The notes under the pieces are model-generated. The model was not told the DNA's origin. It was given only the letters and a program-made list of their open reading frames with translations, and did no database searches. From an uncultured Flavobacteriaceae bacterium (GTDB lineage: Bacteria; Bacteroidota; Bacteroidia; Flavobacteriales; Flavobacteriaceae), in the NCBI GenBank assembly GCA_937929935.1, contig CALFUL010000021.1:1-64000 (forward strand): a stretch of DNA of 64,000 nucleotides, written 5' to 3'. Made by a program: the position numbers and the translations under genes. Below are positions 20,007-30,934 of this stretch, one piece after another; position 1 is the stretch's first letter; the number at the start of each line of letters is the position of its first letter.

Positions 20007-22748
20007 CTAAAAACTATAGGCCAAATTCAAAAAGTAGGTTCTGCCGTAACCATACCAATATTTAGGAGCGAAAGAGGGCGTGCCACTTAAACTATCTTCT
20101 CTAAGTTGACCAAAGTTTCCGTTTCTACTTTGCTCATATCCACCAGATCTAAAAGTTTGATTGAAAACATTATTTACACTAGCAAAAATGCTGATATACT
20201 TGCCATTTTTAAGCCATGATTTACCCCCAACTAAATTCAAAAGATAAAAATCATCAAGGGGTTTTTGAGCTAAAAGTTTATTGACATTTTCTTCAGTCGC
20301 ATCAGGAAAAGGATTGCCAGTTTCTGGATCTAGAAAGAAACTATCAGTACGTAAAAGGGTTGAAATATTCGCATAATTTTCAGCCATATAATTAGCCGTT
20401 GCACCCACCCACCAGTATTTTGGGTCTCTGTAATTAATTCCTAGCGCATATGCTTGTTGTGGCCCTTGTGCTAACTTATAGTCTTTAATATTTGCAATAC
20501 CCAAATCAAGATTACCTTCAAGGTTAATTAATTCATCTTCTAAGCCTGCAGTATCAAAATTTATAGCTACTTCAGGATTATTGGCATAAACATAATTACC
20601 AATTGCTGCTACCGCAGTAAGGTTTACAGTTGACGATACTTGGTATTCAAGTCCTATTTCTAATCCTTGATGCAACTTATCTAAATCAGAAACAACTTCT
20701 TGAACAAAGTCAGAGCCAACCCCTGAATCAACAAAAAAGAAATTGACATCGGTAGTATTTTCAAAAAGCGTAGAGAAACCTGTAACTCTTCCGGTCAATT
20801 GTGGTAAGCGAATAAAATAATTAAGGTCTACCGTTTTTATGTGTTCATTTTGAATGTTTGAAACTACTTGATTATTCTCTCTCGGATTCACAAAAATATT
20901 TTGAAGTATTGGGGCCTTTCTTATAAATGCACCATTAAAAACTAAAGAGTGTCTACCAGTAATTTTATAATCTACTCCCCCTTTAAAACCGAAACCCTTG
21001 AAGTTAATAGATTGACTTTTTCCGAAGGAAGAACTATCAAATCTCTCATTTAAAAACAAGCCCTCCCTTTGGTTTTTTGTTTTAGAATAATTCGCCGCCA
21101 AAAAAGCGCCGAATTTTTTTTTCAAATAGTTGGCTTGAATAAATGTTTCAAAACGAGATGCTTCAACGCGATAATTATAATTGAATTTTTCTTTTTCTTC
21201 TTTTTGCAGGTTGCCGTTTATATCATTCAGTGTATTTGAAAATGGATCTATGTCTTCATGAAAGCTAGCCCCTAATAAATCATTAATTTTAGCATAGTTG
21301 TGTGAATTCAAATGTTGATAGGTAAGGCCTAAATCTAATTTCACTTCAGCATTAAGTTGCCAGTTAACATTTGAAGCTAATAGCATTTGTTTGTCGTCAA
21401 TTGTATCATCAAAAAGTAAGTACGCTGCTTTTCCGTTTTGCGAACTTAATTGATTAGCCGTGTATAGGTTATTCCAATTTAATTGGGGGTCATTTTGAAA
21501 AACTTCTTCAACATTATTGGCACTTATAAAATTTGCTCCTATTGAACTATTGATATAAAAGCTAGGTAAATTTCTATAGTAGGTTGGGTCAGGGTTTGGC
21601 GCATTATAATAACCGATTCTACCCCTCTTGTTAGTACCAAATTGATAGGCTACACTTGAATTAATAGTAATTTTATCAGATGTAAAAAAATGATTGAAAA
21701 TAAATAGTGGCTCTGAAATTTTACGTTCTCTTGAATTTCGAATTTTTTCATCTTGATTTCCCCAATACGGGTTATATCTGTTACCAACCAAATCAAAAAC
21801 TTCTTCTGTAATGGCTGAAGAACGGCCTCTTCTATTTGAAGCTACTATTCCTGTAAAGAGAAAACTGTTTTGTTTGTTGAGTTTATATTCTACCGCAGTG
21901 AAAATTGAAAAGGCATCATACAATGTACCTTCAATGTAGCCCTCTTGCGCCCATCTTCTTGAAGCTGAAATGCTATAGGCAATTTTATCATTTTTAAACT
22001 TTGAAGTATGTGTTGCCATTACTCTTTTGGCATATGTGCGATTAGAAACAGATGATGAAAATCGAGTTCCGGGTCGCATTCCACTAGGTCTTGTATCAAT
22101 ATTTACTGTGCCTAAAATAGATCCAAATGTTTGGTCTGAAGGTTTTAGTCCGTGTCGAAATTGTTGATTTCTAGTAACGTCATTTAGCCCGCCCCAATTA
22201 TTCCATTGCGGCCTGCCATTACTTATTTTATTCATGGGTATATTATTTAAAAACACCTTTCCATATTGCGAGTCATAACCTCGAACTCTGAAAAAAGCTT
22301 GTCCGAAATCAAATGCCGCCTTGTTCAAAAAAATATCTTTAGTAGCCTGTAATAAACCCGATGTATGAGCACTTATTTCATCATCAAATAATTCGGCATC
22401 AGTGAGTGAAATTAAATTATCATTTTGTTCTGTAGCTATATCTCTTTCAAGATAAATAATGCCTAATTCGAGATGCTGATTTTCAATATGAATAGGAATT
22501 CTTTTGACTACATAATCAACAAGAAAAATAGAAATGATGTAATTATCTGGTGCATTCAACTCAAGATTGAAGAATCCGTTGGCATCAGTATTTACCTTAT
22601 AATTTTTATTTTCTACGGATATACCAACGTTTTCAAGTGCGTTTTTACCATGGTTATCAAACACTTTACCTGAAACTTGAAATGTCTTTTGAGCAACTAT
22701 GAGTGTCAGCGTTAGAAAATAAATAACGAGTGTTAAAATCGAACGCAT
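20007..22748 (-). CDS. TonB-dependent receptor with carboxypeptidase-like N-terminal domain
   Basis: A 913-residue outer-membrane receptor. Signal peptide (to IVAQK), then a carboxypeptidase-regulatory-like Ig fold at about 22-105 (VSGKVFDNHGKNALENVGIS), a plug from about 125 (AFFRVRGYDSQYGKVFLNNIPM), and a long barrel ending in Phe (FLNLAYSF). DUF5689 lipoprotein downstream and a secreted endonuclease/phosphatase divergent upstream suggest a nucleic-acid or phosphodiester scavenging locus. The ligand is inferred from neighbours only. Confidence 0.92.
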   Translation of the reverse strand: MRSILTLVIYFLTLTLIVAQKTFQVSGKVFDNHGKNALENVGISVENKNYKVNTDANGFFNLELNAPDNYIISIFLVDYVVKRIPIHIENQHLELGIIYLERDIATEQNDNLISLTDAELFDDEISAHTSGLLQATKDIFLNKAAFDFGQAFFRVRGYDSQYGKVFLNNIPMNKISNGRPQWNNWGGLNDVTRNQQFRHGLKPSDQTFGSILGTVNIDTRPSGMRPGTRFSSSVSNRTYAKRVMATHTSKFKNDKIAYSISASRRWAQEGYIEGTLYDAFSIFTAVEYKLNKQNSFLFTGIVASNRRGRSSAITEEVFDLVGNRYNPYWGNQDEKIRNSRERKISEPLFIFNHFFTSDKITINSSVAYQFGTNKRGRIGYYNAPNPDPTYYRNLPSFYINSSIGANFISANNVEEVFQNDPQLNWNNLYTANQLSSQNGKAAYLLFDDTIDDKQMLLASNVNWQLNAEVKLDLGLTYQHLNSHNYAKINDLLGASFHEDIDPFSNTLNDINGNLQKEEKEKFNYNYRVEASRFETFIQANYLKKKFGAFLAANYSKTKNQREGLFLNERFDSSSFGKSQSINFKGFGFKGGVDYKITGRHSLVFNGAFIRKAPILQNIFVNPRENNQVVSNIQNEHIKTVDLNYFIRLPQLTGRVTGFSTLFENTTDVNFFFVDSGVGSDFVQEVVSDLDKLHQGLEIGLEYQVSSTVNLTAVAAIGNYVYANNPEVAINFDTAGLEDELINLEGNLDLGIANIKDYKLAQGPQQAYALGINYRDPKYWWVGATANYMAENYANISTLLRTDSFFLDPETGNPFPDATEENVNKLLAQKPLDDFYLLNLVGGKSWLKNGKYISIFASVNNVFNQTFRSGGYEQSRNGNFGQLREDSLSGTPSFAPKYWYGYGRTYFLNLAYSF

Positions 22749-22901
22749 GATAATAAATAGTATTAAAAATCTAGCTTACAATATATTAAATTTGTAAGAA
22801 TATATGTATGTATTGTGTTGTATAATACTATTTATATGATTAATACCCTATATTTATATATCATCAGTTTTAGATTATTATTGACCTCGAACAACTTCTT
22901 A

Positions 22902-23969
22902 ATGTATTTTAATTACGCATATAAATTGAAATTTAGTATCCTAGGTTTCTTACTCTTTTTTGTATCACTTGGCGTTTCACAAGAAAAAAAGAACTATGAG
23001 ATTCGTACCATTGCTTTTTACAATGTTGAAAATCTGTTTGACATTGAAAATGACAGTTTAATTCATGACGATGACAGAACACCTGACGGTAAAGATCGAT
23101 GGACAAAAGAACGCTTAGACTTAAAGATCAATCATATTTCAAGAGTCTTGTCAGAAATAGGAAGCGAGATAACTAACACCTCACCTGATATTATTGGGCT
23201 ATGTGAAGTTGAAAATCATGGGGTTATAAAAAGCCTAGTTACCCATCAAAATCTCATCAATAAAAACTATGAAATCATTCATTTTGATTCGCCTGATGAA
23301 AGAGGAATAGATGTAGCTTTATTATATAAACCATCAGTTTTTATTCCTGGAAATTTCAAAAGCCACAGACTGCTTTTATCGAATGAAGACGGTTACAGAG
23401 ATTACACTAGAGATCAATTGGTAGTCAATGGTTTTTTAGAAGCTGAAGAAATCAATTTTATTGTTAACCATTGGCCTTCAAGAAGTGGTGGCGAGTTAAG
23501 AAGTAGACCTAACCGATTACTTGCATCTAAATTAAATAAGCGCATCATAGATTCTTTACGCTTTTTAGATCCTGATGCTAAAATTATTTCAATGGGTGAT
23601 TTTAATGATGACCCAAACAATGACAGCTTTAAAAAAATTCTAAAAACAAAAGGAAAACAACAAGACTTAGAAGCAATAGACCTTTTCAACCCCATGGAGA
23701 AATTATTCAAAAAAGGAATTGGTTCGCTTGCTTACCGAGACAAATGGAATCTCTTTGACCAATTTTACATTTCGAGCAACTTAATTTCTGAAGACAAACA
23801 AGCGTTTTCTTTCTGGAAAGTAAACGTTTTTAACCCCTCTTATTTAACCGATCAAAACGGCAGATACAAAGGGTACCCGATACGCACCTATGCAGGGGGT
23901 AGCTATATTGGTGGGTACTCAGACCATTACCCCATTTATTTGTATTTGATAAGGCACGCAGCGCCGTAA
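22902..23969 (+). CDS. Secreted endonuclease/exonuclease/phosphatase family protein
   Basis: Mg-dependent hydrolase of the DNase I-like fold with an apparent signal peptide (FSILGFLLFFVSLGVSQ) when started at the ATG at 22902; a GTG at 22815 is also in frame. The catalytic set is visible: FYNVENLFD, GLCEVEN, NHWPSRSGGE, GDFNDDP and a terminal SDHYP. The N-H-W-P-S-R motif is typical of the extracellular group that cuts nucleic acids or phosphodiesters. A TAAATTTG sequence at 22787-22794 fits the Bacteroidota -7 element. It is divergent to the TonB receptor operon. Confidence 0.88.
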   Translation: MYFNYAYKLKFSILGFLLFFVSLGVSQEKKNYEIRTIAFYNVENLFDIENDSLIHDDDRTPDGKDRWTKERLDLKINHISRVLSEIGSEITNTSPDIIGLCEVENHGVIKSLVTHQNLINKNYEIIHFDSPDERGIDVALLYKPSVFIPGNFKSHRLLLSNEDGYRDYTRDQLVVNGFLEAEEINFIVNHWPSRSGGELRSRPNRLLASKLNKRIIDSLRFLDPDAKIISMGDFNDDPNNDSFKKILKTKGKQQDLEAIDLFNPMEKLFKKGIGSLAYRDKWNLFDQFYISSNLISEDKQAFSFWKVNVFNPSYLTDQNGRYKGYPIRTYAGGSYIGGYSDHYPIYLYLIRHAAP

Positions 23970-23984
23970 AGCAATTTTATTTCT

Positions 23985-26900
23985 TTACATGCGAATCGCA
24001 CCAATACCGGCTTCCCATAGTTTTTTATTTAATTCTGGAATTGACGTTTTCATAAAGGTATCTGCCCTACTTTTCAGCACGTTCCATTGGGTATCTAGTT
24101 CTTTTTTACGGTCTTTAGACGCTTGGTTTACTCTTGGTATGGTACTGTTTGTAGCATCAATTAAAAACAGGTACTCAGCCGTGAATTTATTTGGAAAATT
24201 CTCTACATCATCATAGGCTTGTGACTTACGCTGAATCATGTCTTTATCCCAAGCGTCTAATTCTTTTAAGAGCGTATCGCTTGCTTCTTTAACTGATGCA
24301 TCCGCTACACCTTTCAATGCCGTTTTGATTTGGCTTTGCACTTTATATAAAGAATTCACCATATCATGCATTTCATTTAAACGACCTTCCATTTCAGTCA
24401 TGATGGTGTGATATTCAGCATACTGTTCAGGGGTGGTTTTATAGGTAGGCATTGCTACTATTTTACCTTCTGTAGTGCTCTTTTTATCTCCGGCCTTTAC
24501 GTTAATTCTATAGGTTCCTGGTGGCACTACATGACCTCCAAAACGTGATTCAATATAGGTGTTGGCTATTCCTTTTAAAATGGGCGTTTTCATATCCCAT
24601 ACAAAACGATTTAAGCCTTCTTTTTTAGATAAAACCGGAGCTGGTCTTGGTCCGCCACCGTTATGAGGAATGTAATTTTTATCTCTTTCTGATGTAAAAC
24701 TACGGATGGTATTTCCGGCAGCATCTTTTATATCCATAGTGATTGTAATGGCCTTGTCTAGTTTCGGAAGCTCGTAGTAGATTACCATGCCGTTTGCCGG
24801 GTTAACGCCAGCTAAGGTATTCGTTCCTTTAAAATTATCCGTTTTTCCACTCATCGGACTATACCACGAACCGTTCATAGCATCGTCTGGCTGATACAGT
24901 TTCATGCCTTTTTGAGTTGCCTCATATTGGCTTAACATAGATAGATCATCGAGTATCCACATCGCTCTTCCTGAAGTGGCAACGATCAAATTACCTTGAT
25001 GTATTTTAATATCTGTAATCGGCGTTTTTGGCAAATTCAATTGAAATGGCTTCCAGCTTTTTCCATCATTCCATGACAGATATAGCCCTTTTTCTGTTCC
25101 GGCATATAACAAGCCTTTTCGAGTTGGGTCTTCGCGAACTACACGGGTAAAAGATCCGTAAGGAATTCCAGAATTAATACTCGCCCAAGTTTTTCCGTAG
25201 TCGGTACTTTTATAGATTGCAGGGCTATGGTCATTGAATTTATACTTGGTTGTTGCTACATAAACCGTTGCCTTATCATGCGGAGAAACCTCAATCGCAT
25301 TCACTAAAGATTCACCTAAATTCTTCGGCGTTATGTTTTGCCAGCTTTCGCCATTATCTCTTGTGATTTGCACATACCCATCATCACTACCTGTATAGAA
25401 CACCCCGGCTTCATGCTGAGATTCGATAACATAAGCTAGTGTTCCGTAATTCTCTGCCCCAACTGCTTCATTGGTATACGGGCCACCGCCATTGCCCTGT
25501 TTTGAATCAATATCACGGGTTAAATCAGGAGACATTTCATCCCAGGTAACACCCATATCACGCGTTCTTAAAAGTAATTGCGCACCGTGATAAAAGGTAT
25601 TTTCTTCATGCTGCGAACGTAAAGTTGGCGCATTCCAATTATACAAATATTTCATGTTTCGTGCTTCTCTACCCAAATACTGAATCGGCGCAGCCATAAC
25701 ATTTGTAGATGCTTTTGATTCCATGTCTAAAACTTCAATCGTACCCAAATAACTACCGCCCATCACGTATCTCGGGTTATCTGGATCGAATGCTAAAAAC
25801 GCACTTTCACCACCTGCTGACGGACTAAAATCTGACATGGTTAGTCCGCCTCGCCCAACAGACATATTTGCAATCATCGCTGACGAGTAATCTTGCTGCC
25901 CAGCGTAGATGTTATACGGAAAAAGGTTGTCAGTATTAATACGATAAAACTGCCCCGTAGGCATATTCACTTGCGAAGAAAATGTTTTTCCGAAATCAAA
26001 AGTAACGGCTGCTCCGCCGTCATTTGCAATCACAAAATTCAAAGAATTCTTCGGATTAATCCATAAATCATGAAAATCACCATGGGTGCCCGTAATACGT
26101 TCCCAGTTTTTACCTCCGTCTAAAGATCTGAGGGCCGGGGCACTCATGACATAAACAATATCTTCATCTTGTGGATCGGTAAATACCTCAATATAGTACC
26201 AAGCACGCTGCACCAATCGGTTATCGCCACTTGCCATACTCCAAGTTTTTCCTGCATCATTCGAGACGAAAAGTCCGCCTTTATCTTGATTTGAATCACT
26301 TTCAATCAAGGCATATACTTTATTTGAATTCGCTGGACTCACAGAAATTGCCATCTTTCCTTTTTCTTCAGGAAGGCCTTCCGTCAACTCCGTCCAGGTT
26401 TCGCCAGCATCGGTTGATTTGTACAAGCCGCTACCTTCGCCACCACTGACTACCATATTGGGTTTACGTTGGTGTTCCCACATGGCCGCATACATAATTT
26501 CAGGATAATTCGCATCCATAGAAAGCTCAGCAGCACCAGTTAATTCATTAACAAACAAGGTATTCTTCCAAGTCTTTCCGCCATCGGTAGATTTATAAAT
26601 TCCACGTTCTTTATTGGGGCCATACAATTGCCCTTGCGCGGCTACATACACAATATCAGGATTGGTAGGATGAATGATCACCCGTGAAATATGTTGCGTT
26701 GCTTTGAGTCCCATATGCTTCCACGTCGCTCCGGCATCTGTAGATTTGTAAACGCCATCGCCATAAGAAGACATTACCCCTCGTGGCGCATGCTCGCCCA
26801 TACCTACATAAACAATATTTGAATTATAGGTTGAAACCGCAACCGCACCCACAGAACCCATTTCAAAAAAGCCGTCCGAAATATTATTCCATCGTTGGCC

Positions 26901-27113
26901 AGCATCTTCGGTTTTCCAAAGACCGCCACCAGTCGTGCCCATATAATACGTCATTGGGTCGCCCACTACTCCTGATGCAGAAACGCTACGCCCCCCTCGA
27001 AAGGGACCAATATTTCGAAATTTCATGGGTTTAAAATAGTCTTCTGCCGTTTGAGCGAAGGTTATGGTTGTGGTTAAAAGGGCTAGAATTAGGAGTTTTA
27101 GATTGTTTTTCAT
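23985..27113 (-). CDS. VPS10/BNR-repeat propeller protein (glycosyl-hydrolase-like)
   Basis: A 1042-residue exported protein (signal peptide to TFAQ) made mostly of sialidase/sortilin-type BNR repeats with repeated S-x-D-x-G-x-T-W Asp-box motifs ([33 protein letters not shown]). These would form one or two large beta-propellers. Near residue 750 it changes to an Ig-like region and then a helical C-terminus. Homologues are annotated as glycosyl hydrolases or VPS10-domain proteins without proven enzyme activity. It is a paralogue of the protein at 27754. Confidence 0.88.
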   Translation of the reverse strand: MKNNLKLLILALLTTTITFAQTAEDYFKPMKFRNIGPFRGGRSVSASGVVGDPMTYYMGTTGGGLWKTEDAGQRWNNISDGFFEMGSVGAVAVSTYNSNIVYVGMGEHAPRGVMSSYGDGVYKSTDAGATWKHMGLKATQHISRVIIHPTNPDIVYVAAQGQLYGPNKERGIYKSTDGGKTWKNTLFVNELTGAAELSMDANYPEIMYAAMWEHQRKPNMVVSGGEGSGLYKSTDAGETWTELTEGLPEEKGKMAISVSPANSNKVYALIESDSNQDKGGLFVSNDAGKTWSMASGDNRLVQRAWYYIEVFTDPQDEDIVYVMSAPALRSLDGGKNWERITGTHGDFHDLWINPKNSLNFVIANDGGAAVTFDFGKTFSSQVNMPTGQFYRINTDNLFPYNIYAGQQDYSSAMIANMSVGRGGLTMSDFSPSAGGESAFLAFDPDNPRYVMGGSYLGTIEVLDMESKASTNVMAAPIQYLGREARNMKYLYNWNAPTLRSQHEENTFYHGAQLLLRTRDMGVTWDEMSPDLTRDIDSKQGNGGGPYTNEAVGAENYGTLAYVIESQHEAGVFYTGSDDGYVQITRDNGESWQNITPKNLGESLVNAIEVSPHDKATVYVATTKYKFNDHSPAIYKSTDYGKTWASINSGIPYGSFTRVVREDPTRKGLLYAGTEKGLYLSWNDGKSWKPFQLNLPKTPITDIKIHQGNLIVATSGRAMWILDDLSMLSQYEATQKGMKLYQPDDAMNGSWYSPMSGKTDNFKGTNTLAGVNPANGMVIYYELPKLDKAITITMDIKDAAGNTIRSFTSERDKNYIPHNGGGPRPAPVLSKKEGLNRFVWDMKTPILKGIANTYIESRFGGHVVPPGTYRINVKAGDKKSTTEGKIVAMPTYKTTPEQYAEYHTIMTEMEGRLNEMHDMVNSLYKVQSQIKTALKGVADASVKEASDTLLKELDAWDKDMIQRKSQAYDDVENFPNKFTAEYLFLIDATNSTIPRVNQASKDRKKELDTQWNVLKSRADTFMKTSIPELNKKLWEAGIGAIRM

Positions 27114-27155
27114 TTTGGGTTTTTAGGTGCTGTTCGAGTTTTGGTGTTTCTAGGG

Positions 27156-27227
27156 TCTCGACTCCGCTCGACATGACAGTAGTGGTTGGTTTTTACACCT
27201 AATCTGTCACTTCGAGCGGAGTCGAGA
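27156..27227. repeat. REP-like palindrome, left of the GIY-YIG gene
   Basis: Inverted repeat with 24-bp arms (27156-27179 and 27204-27227; 22 of 24 positions pair) built on TCTCGACTCCGCTCGA and ending in TGACAG. It is very close in sequence to the element at 27620-27747. Confidence 0.9.
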
Positions 27228-27246
27228 AGCTTAGGAACACATATTT

Positions 27247-27570
27247 CTATTTTTTATCTAAATTTTTATTCTTAGCATGACTTTCATTTCTACATTCAGC
27301 CAACAAAGGCAACATATCAAATTCATCATTCGCCAAAGCTAATTTCTTAGCTCGGCTCCATCTTTTAATTTTCTTTTCAAAATATTCAGCTTGCACAAAT
27401 TGCATGAATTCTTGATGCCAAATAAGTTTTACTGGTCTTCTTTTAGAAGTGTATGAGTTATCGTTTAATCCAAAGTTATGTTCTTTTAGTCTACGTTCTA
27501 CATTGTTAGTTAGCCCTGTATAAATTGATTCGTCTGAGCATTCGACCATGTAGACGTAGTAGAATTTCAT
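27247..27570 (-). CDS. GIY-YIG nuclease domain protein
   Basis: A stand-alone GIY-YIG domain of 107 residues (YhbQ/UPF0213-like). It has the YVYMVEC and YTGLT strands that give the family its name, Arg27 in NNVERRLKEHN, and a conserved Glu in AEYFEKKIKRWSRAKK. Such domains cut DNA or remain of unknown function. The gene is set between two nearly identical REP-like palindromes, which suggests it spreads with or acts on them. It has a Lys/Asn-rich C-terminal tail of no clear fold. Confidence 0.9.
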   Translation of the reverse strand: MKFYYVYMVECSDESIYTGLTNNVERRLKEHNFGLNDNSYTSKRRPVKLIWHQEFMQFVQAEYFEKKIKRWSRAKKLALANDEFDMLPLLAECRNESHAKNKNLDKK

Positions 27571-27619
27571 ATTTAGGAACTTTTTTTGTTGGAGGCGACT
27601 TTATTACCAGTAACATCGG

Positions 27620-27747
27620 TCTCGACTCCGCTCGACCTGACAGCTTAGGAAGATTGGTCATGCCGAGAATTTAATCATTCCCGAACACAAATAGCTTACA
27701 ACTATACTGTCACTTCGAGCGCCCCGAAGCCTCGGGGGAGAACCTAG
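27620..27747. repeat. REP-like palindrome, right of the GIY-YIG gene
   Basis: The left arm 27620-27643 repeats the left arm of the 27156 element except for one base. The right arm starts CTGTCACTTCGAGCG at 27707 and continues in a second hairpin, CCCCGAAGCCTCGGGG. The region between holds more partial copies. Confidence 0.85.
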
Positions 27748-27753
27748 AAACAC

Positions 27754-30700
27754 CTACTCCTCCACAAACAAATAATTCAATTTCAGCTCGTTAAAAGCAG
27801 CATTAAACTCTTTCATTTCTGAATCAACCATAGCTTCAAAAGCTTTTAGCTGAGACTCTATTTTACCCGTCATTTCTTTTTGTACTGCCATATCTTGTTC
27901 AGTTGGCGGAAAATCGCCCATGCCTACTAATCGATTCAAATGCGCTAGTTTATTGGTCAAACGAATCGGGAAGTTCAAAGGATCTTGACCGCTTCGGTTT
28001 TGCGTTTGGTACAAGGCTTTTTCGATTTTACCAAACTCCTCTTTCATGGCTTTAGCTTTCTCCACTAAATCCTTTGTGGCATCATTATCCTTATATTGAG
28101 ACGTAAAGGCATCTAGTTGTTTATTGACGCCTCTGATTTTCTTAATAGAACCATGTGCCTTGTTGATCGTTGCATTGATTTCGGAAATAAAATCATGCTG
28201 CGTTTGCATATCGGCAACAGTAACCTCAGCCCTTGGATCCGGAATAATATTGAACTCTTGGGTTTGGCTCGAACCATTTACATTTAGATGGACTTTATAC
28301 TTACCCGGTACCGCTTTTGGGCCATTGAAACCAGCTGCCCAAAAAATCATTCCTTTTAAGGTTTCCGCCTTTTCGCCACGGGTATTCCAGACATGGGTAT
28401 TACCTCCTTTTTCTACTTTTAGTTTTTTGTCTTTTTCTTTTGCTGTGTTATTGAAGGATGCTAAAGTATCACCCGCCATGGTTGTATACGTAATCGCTAC
28501 TTTGTCATCATCACCTAAATTCTTCAAATAGAAATGTGATATCACACCATTAGGATGATTCGCTCCTTCGGTTTTTGAAGGCTCTGAACTTGAGCGACCA
28601 CCGGTTCTGTAGCTGTCTTTAGGTTGGTATAAAATAGCAGCACTGCTTTTCTTCGCCGCATCTAATTGATGTAGGACGGTCAGATCATCTAAAATCCATA
28701 AACTACGCCCTTGAGTGGCTACAATGAGGTTGTTGTCTTTAATTGCCAAATCAGTTATGGGGACAATAGGAAGGTTCATTTGAAACGGACTCCAATTCGC
28801 CCCATCATCAAAAGAAACATACATTCCTGTTTCAGTACCCGCATAAAGTAAGCCTTTTCTTTTCGGGTCTTCACGTACTACGCGTGTAAAATGCTCTTGA
28901 TTTATACCGTTCGTTATTTTTGTCCAAGACTTCCCGTAATCGGTGGTTTTATAGAGGTACGGTCTAAAATCGCCTAGCTTATATTTTGTTGCTGCTACAT
29001 AGCAAGTACCCTCATCAAAAGCCGAAGGTTCAATGCTATTGATCATATTCCATTCAGGCATCCCCGCAGGGGTAACATTATCCCAAGTGGCACCACTATC
29101 TTTAGAAACATGAATTAATCCATCATCAGATCCTACCCATAATAATCCTTCTTTTAAAGGGCTTTCATTTGCTGCGAAAATAGTACAGTAATATTCTACT
29201 CCCGTATTATCCTGCGTAATGGGTCCGCCACTAGAAACTAGTTTTGTAGGGTCATTCCGTGTTAAATCCTCAGAAAGAATATCCCAACTTTGCCCTTCGT
29301 TGGTACTCATATGCACATGCTGCGAAAAGGTATATAATTTCTTCGGGTCGTGCTTCGAGAACATAATAGGAAAATTCCATTGAAAACGATATTTCATTCC
29401 CTCTGCACCATATCCCATCGGGTTATCAGGCCACACATTAATACCTCTTACAGTTCCTGTTTTGTGGTTTACACGGGTAAGGAATCCGCCATAAGAACCT
29501 CCGTAGACAATATCATTATCTAAAGGATCTACAGCAATATGTGCAGATTCACCACCTGCGGTAACCTCCCAATCATTTTCACTAATACTGCGCCCATCAG
29601 AACGATGCTTTACGCGCAAAGTCGAATTATCTTGCTGCGCCACATAAATACGATACGGATGCGAATTATCAGTAGTTACCCGATAATACTGCGCCGTAGG
29701 TTGGTTGTAATAGGTACTCCACGTTTCACCGGCATCATAAGAAATCTGGGCGCCCCCATCATCGCCAATAATCATGCGCTTTGAATCTTCAGGGGCGATC
29801 CATAAATCATGGTGATCACCATGCGGTGCATTGAAGGTATTAAAGGTCTTTCCGCCATCAGTTGAACGGTGGTAGCGTACGTTGAGCACATACACCACAT
29901 CTTCATCTTCAGTATCAGCATACAAACGGGTATAGTACCATGCACGTTGGCGTAATTTTCGCTCGCTGTTTACCTGTGTCCAATCTTTTCCGCCATTTTC
30001 AGAACGGTAGAGTCCGCCTTTTTTCTTGTTCTCTACCAAGGCCCAAACACGCTCTGAGTTTTTCGGCGAAACCGTAACACCAATAATACCTAAAGTATCT
30101 TGTGGAAAACCTTCGTGCTTTGAAATCTCGGTCCATGTTTCGCCGCTATCGGTACTTTTCCATAAAGCCGAACCATCGCCACCACTACTCAAACTATAAG
30201 GCGTACGTTGCGCACGCCATGAAGAAGCATATAAAATACGGGGGTTGTTGGGGTCTAAAGTCAGATCCACAAAACCCGATTGGTTATTAACAAATAATTT
30301 TTTGACCCATGTTTTTCCGCCATCGGTACTTTTATAAATCCCACGGTCTTGGGTAGGCTTATAAATATTACCCAGTACGGCCGCATATACAATATCGGCA
30401 TTGGTAGGGTGGATTTTAATTCGGGGTACATGACGACTATTTTTGAGTCCCGCAGATGACCATGTTTTACCTCCGTTTTCGGTTTTCCAAATGCCGTAAC
30501 CTGAAGATACATTACCACGCAGGGTTTTTTCTCCCCCGCCTACATAAATGACATTGGGGTCACTTTTTGATACCTCAACGGCACCAATACTACCGCCAAA
30601 ATAGCCATCAGAAATATTGGCCCATGTACGGCCACCATCTAAAGTTTTCCAGACCCCACCACCTGTAGATCCCATATAGAACAAATTGGGTTCACCGGGC

Positions 30701-30894
30701 ACACCAGTTACGGCAGCAGAACGCCCACCACGATGCGGACCGATTGATCGGTACTGCATACTAGAATAGAGTTCTTGGTTAAAAGCTGTTTTTACAGGTG
30801 TTGTTTTTTTCTTTCTTCTTTGTGCGTTTGCTGTAAACGTAACAAATAATAGGGCTAAGGCCAATAGGCCTAGCTGGGTGTAGAATTTTTTCAT
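27754..30894 (-). CDS. VPS10/BNR-repeat propeller protein, paralogue of 23985
   Basis: A 1046-residue exported protein (signal peptide to TANAQ, then a basic RRKKK stretch) with the same architecture as the protein at 23985: repeated Asp-box motifs ([31 protein letters not shown]), an Ig-like segment near 790-880, and a C-terminal helical region with HGSIKKIRGVNKQLDAF. Shared stretches such as FRNIGP/YRSIGPHRGGRS and [10 protein letters not shown] show common ancestry by duplication. The function is unknown; a peptidase-associated or carbohydrate-binding role is often supposed. Confidence 0.88.
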   Translation of the reverse strand: MKKFYTQLGLLALALLFVTFTANAQRRKKKTTPVKTAFNQELYSSMQYRSIGPHRGGRSAAVTGVPGEPNLFYMGSTGGGVWKTLDGGRTWANISDGYFGGSIGAVEVSKSDPNVIYVGGGEKTLRGNVSSGYGIWKTENGGKTWSSAGLKNSRHVPRIKIHPTNADIVYAAVLGNIYKPTQDRGIYKSTDGGKTWVKKLFVNNQSGFVDLTLDPNNPRILYASSWRAQRTPYSLSSGGDGSALWKSTDSGETWTEISKHEGFPQDTLGIIGVTVSPKNSERVWALVENKKKGGLYRSENGGKDWTQVNSERKLRQRAWYYTRLYADTEDEDVVYVLNVRYHRSTDGGKTFNTFNAPHGDHHDLWIAPEDSKRMIIGDDGGAQISYDAGETWSTYYNQPTAQYYRVTTDNSHPYRIYVAQQDNSTLRVKHRSDGRSISENDWEVTAGGESAHIAVDPLDNDIVYGGSYGGFLTRVNHKTGTVRGINVWPDNPMGYGAEGMKYRFQWNFPIMFSKHDPKKLYTFSQHVHMSTNEGQSWDILSEDLTRNDPTKLVSSGGPITQDNTGVEYYCTIFAANESPLKEGLLWVGSDDGLIHVSKDSGATWDNVTPAGMPEWNMINSIEPSAFDEGTCYVAATKYKLGDFRPYLYKTTDYGKSWTKITNGINQEHFTRVVREDPKRKGLLYAGTETGMYVSFDDGANWSPFQMNLPIVPITDLAIKDNNLIVATQGRSLWILDDLTVLHQLDAAKKSSAAILYQPKDSYRTGGRSSSEPSKTEGANHPNGVISHFYLKNLGDDDKVAITYTTMAGDTLASFNNTAKEKDKKLKVEKGGNTHVWNTRGEKAETLKGMIFWAAGFNGPKAVPGKYKVHLNVNGSSQTQEFNIIPDPRAEVTVADMQTQHDFISEINATINKAHGSIKKIRGVNKQLDAFTSQYKDNDATKDLVEKAKAMKEEFGKIEKALYQTQNRSGQDPLNFPIRLTNKLAHLNRLVGMGDFPPTEQDMAVQKEMTGKIESQLKAFEAMVDSEMKEFNAAFNELKLNYLFVEE

Positions 30895-30934
30895 TTTCTG
30901 TTCTTTTGGTTGTGGTTTACCATTTCATAAATGC

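Noticed and set aside
28124-28531. A 135-codon frame opposite the propeller gene
   Set aside because: It is antisense to a clearly coding gene and has unlike composition and no domain.
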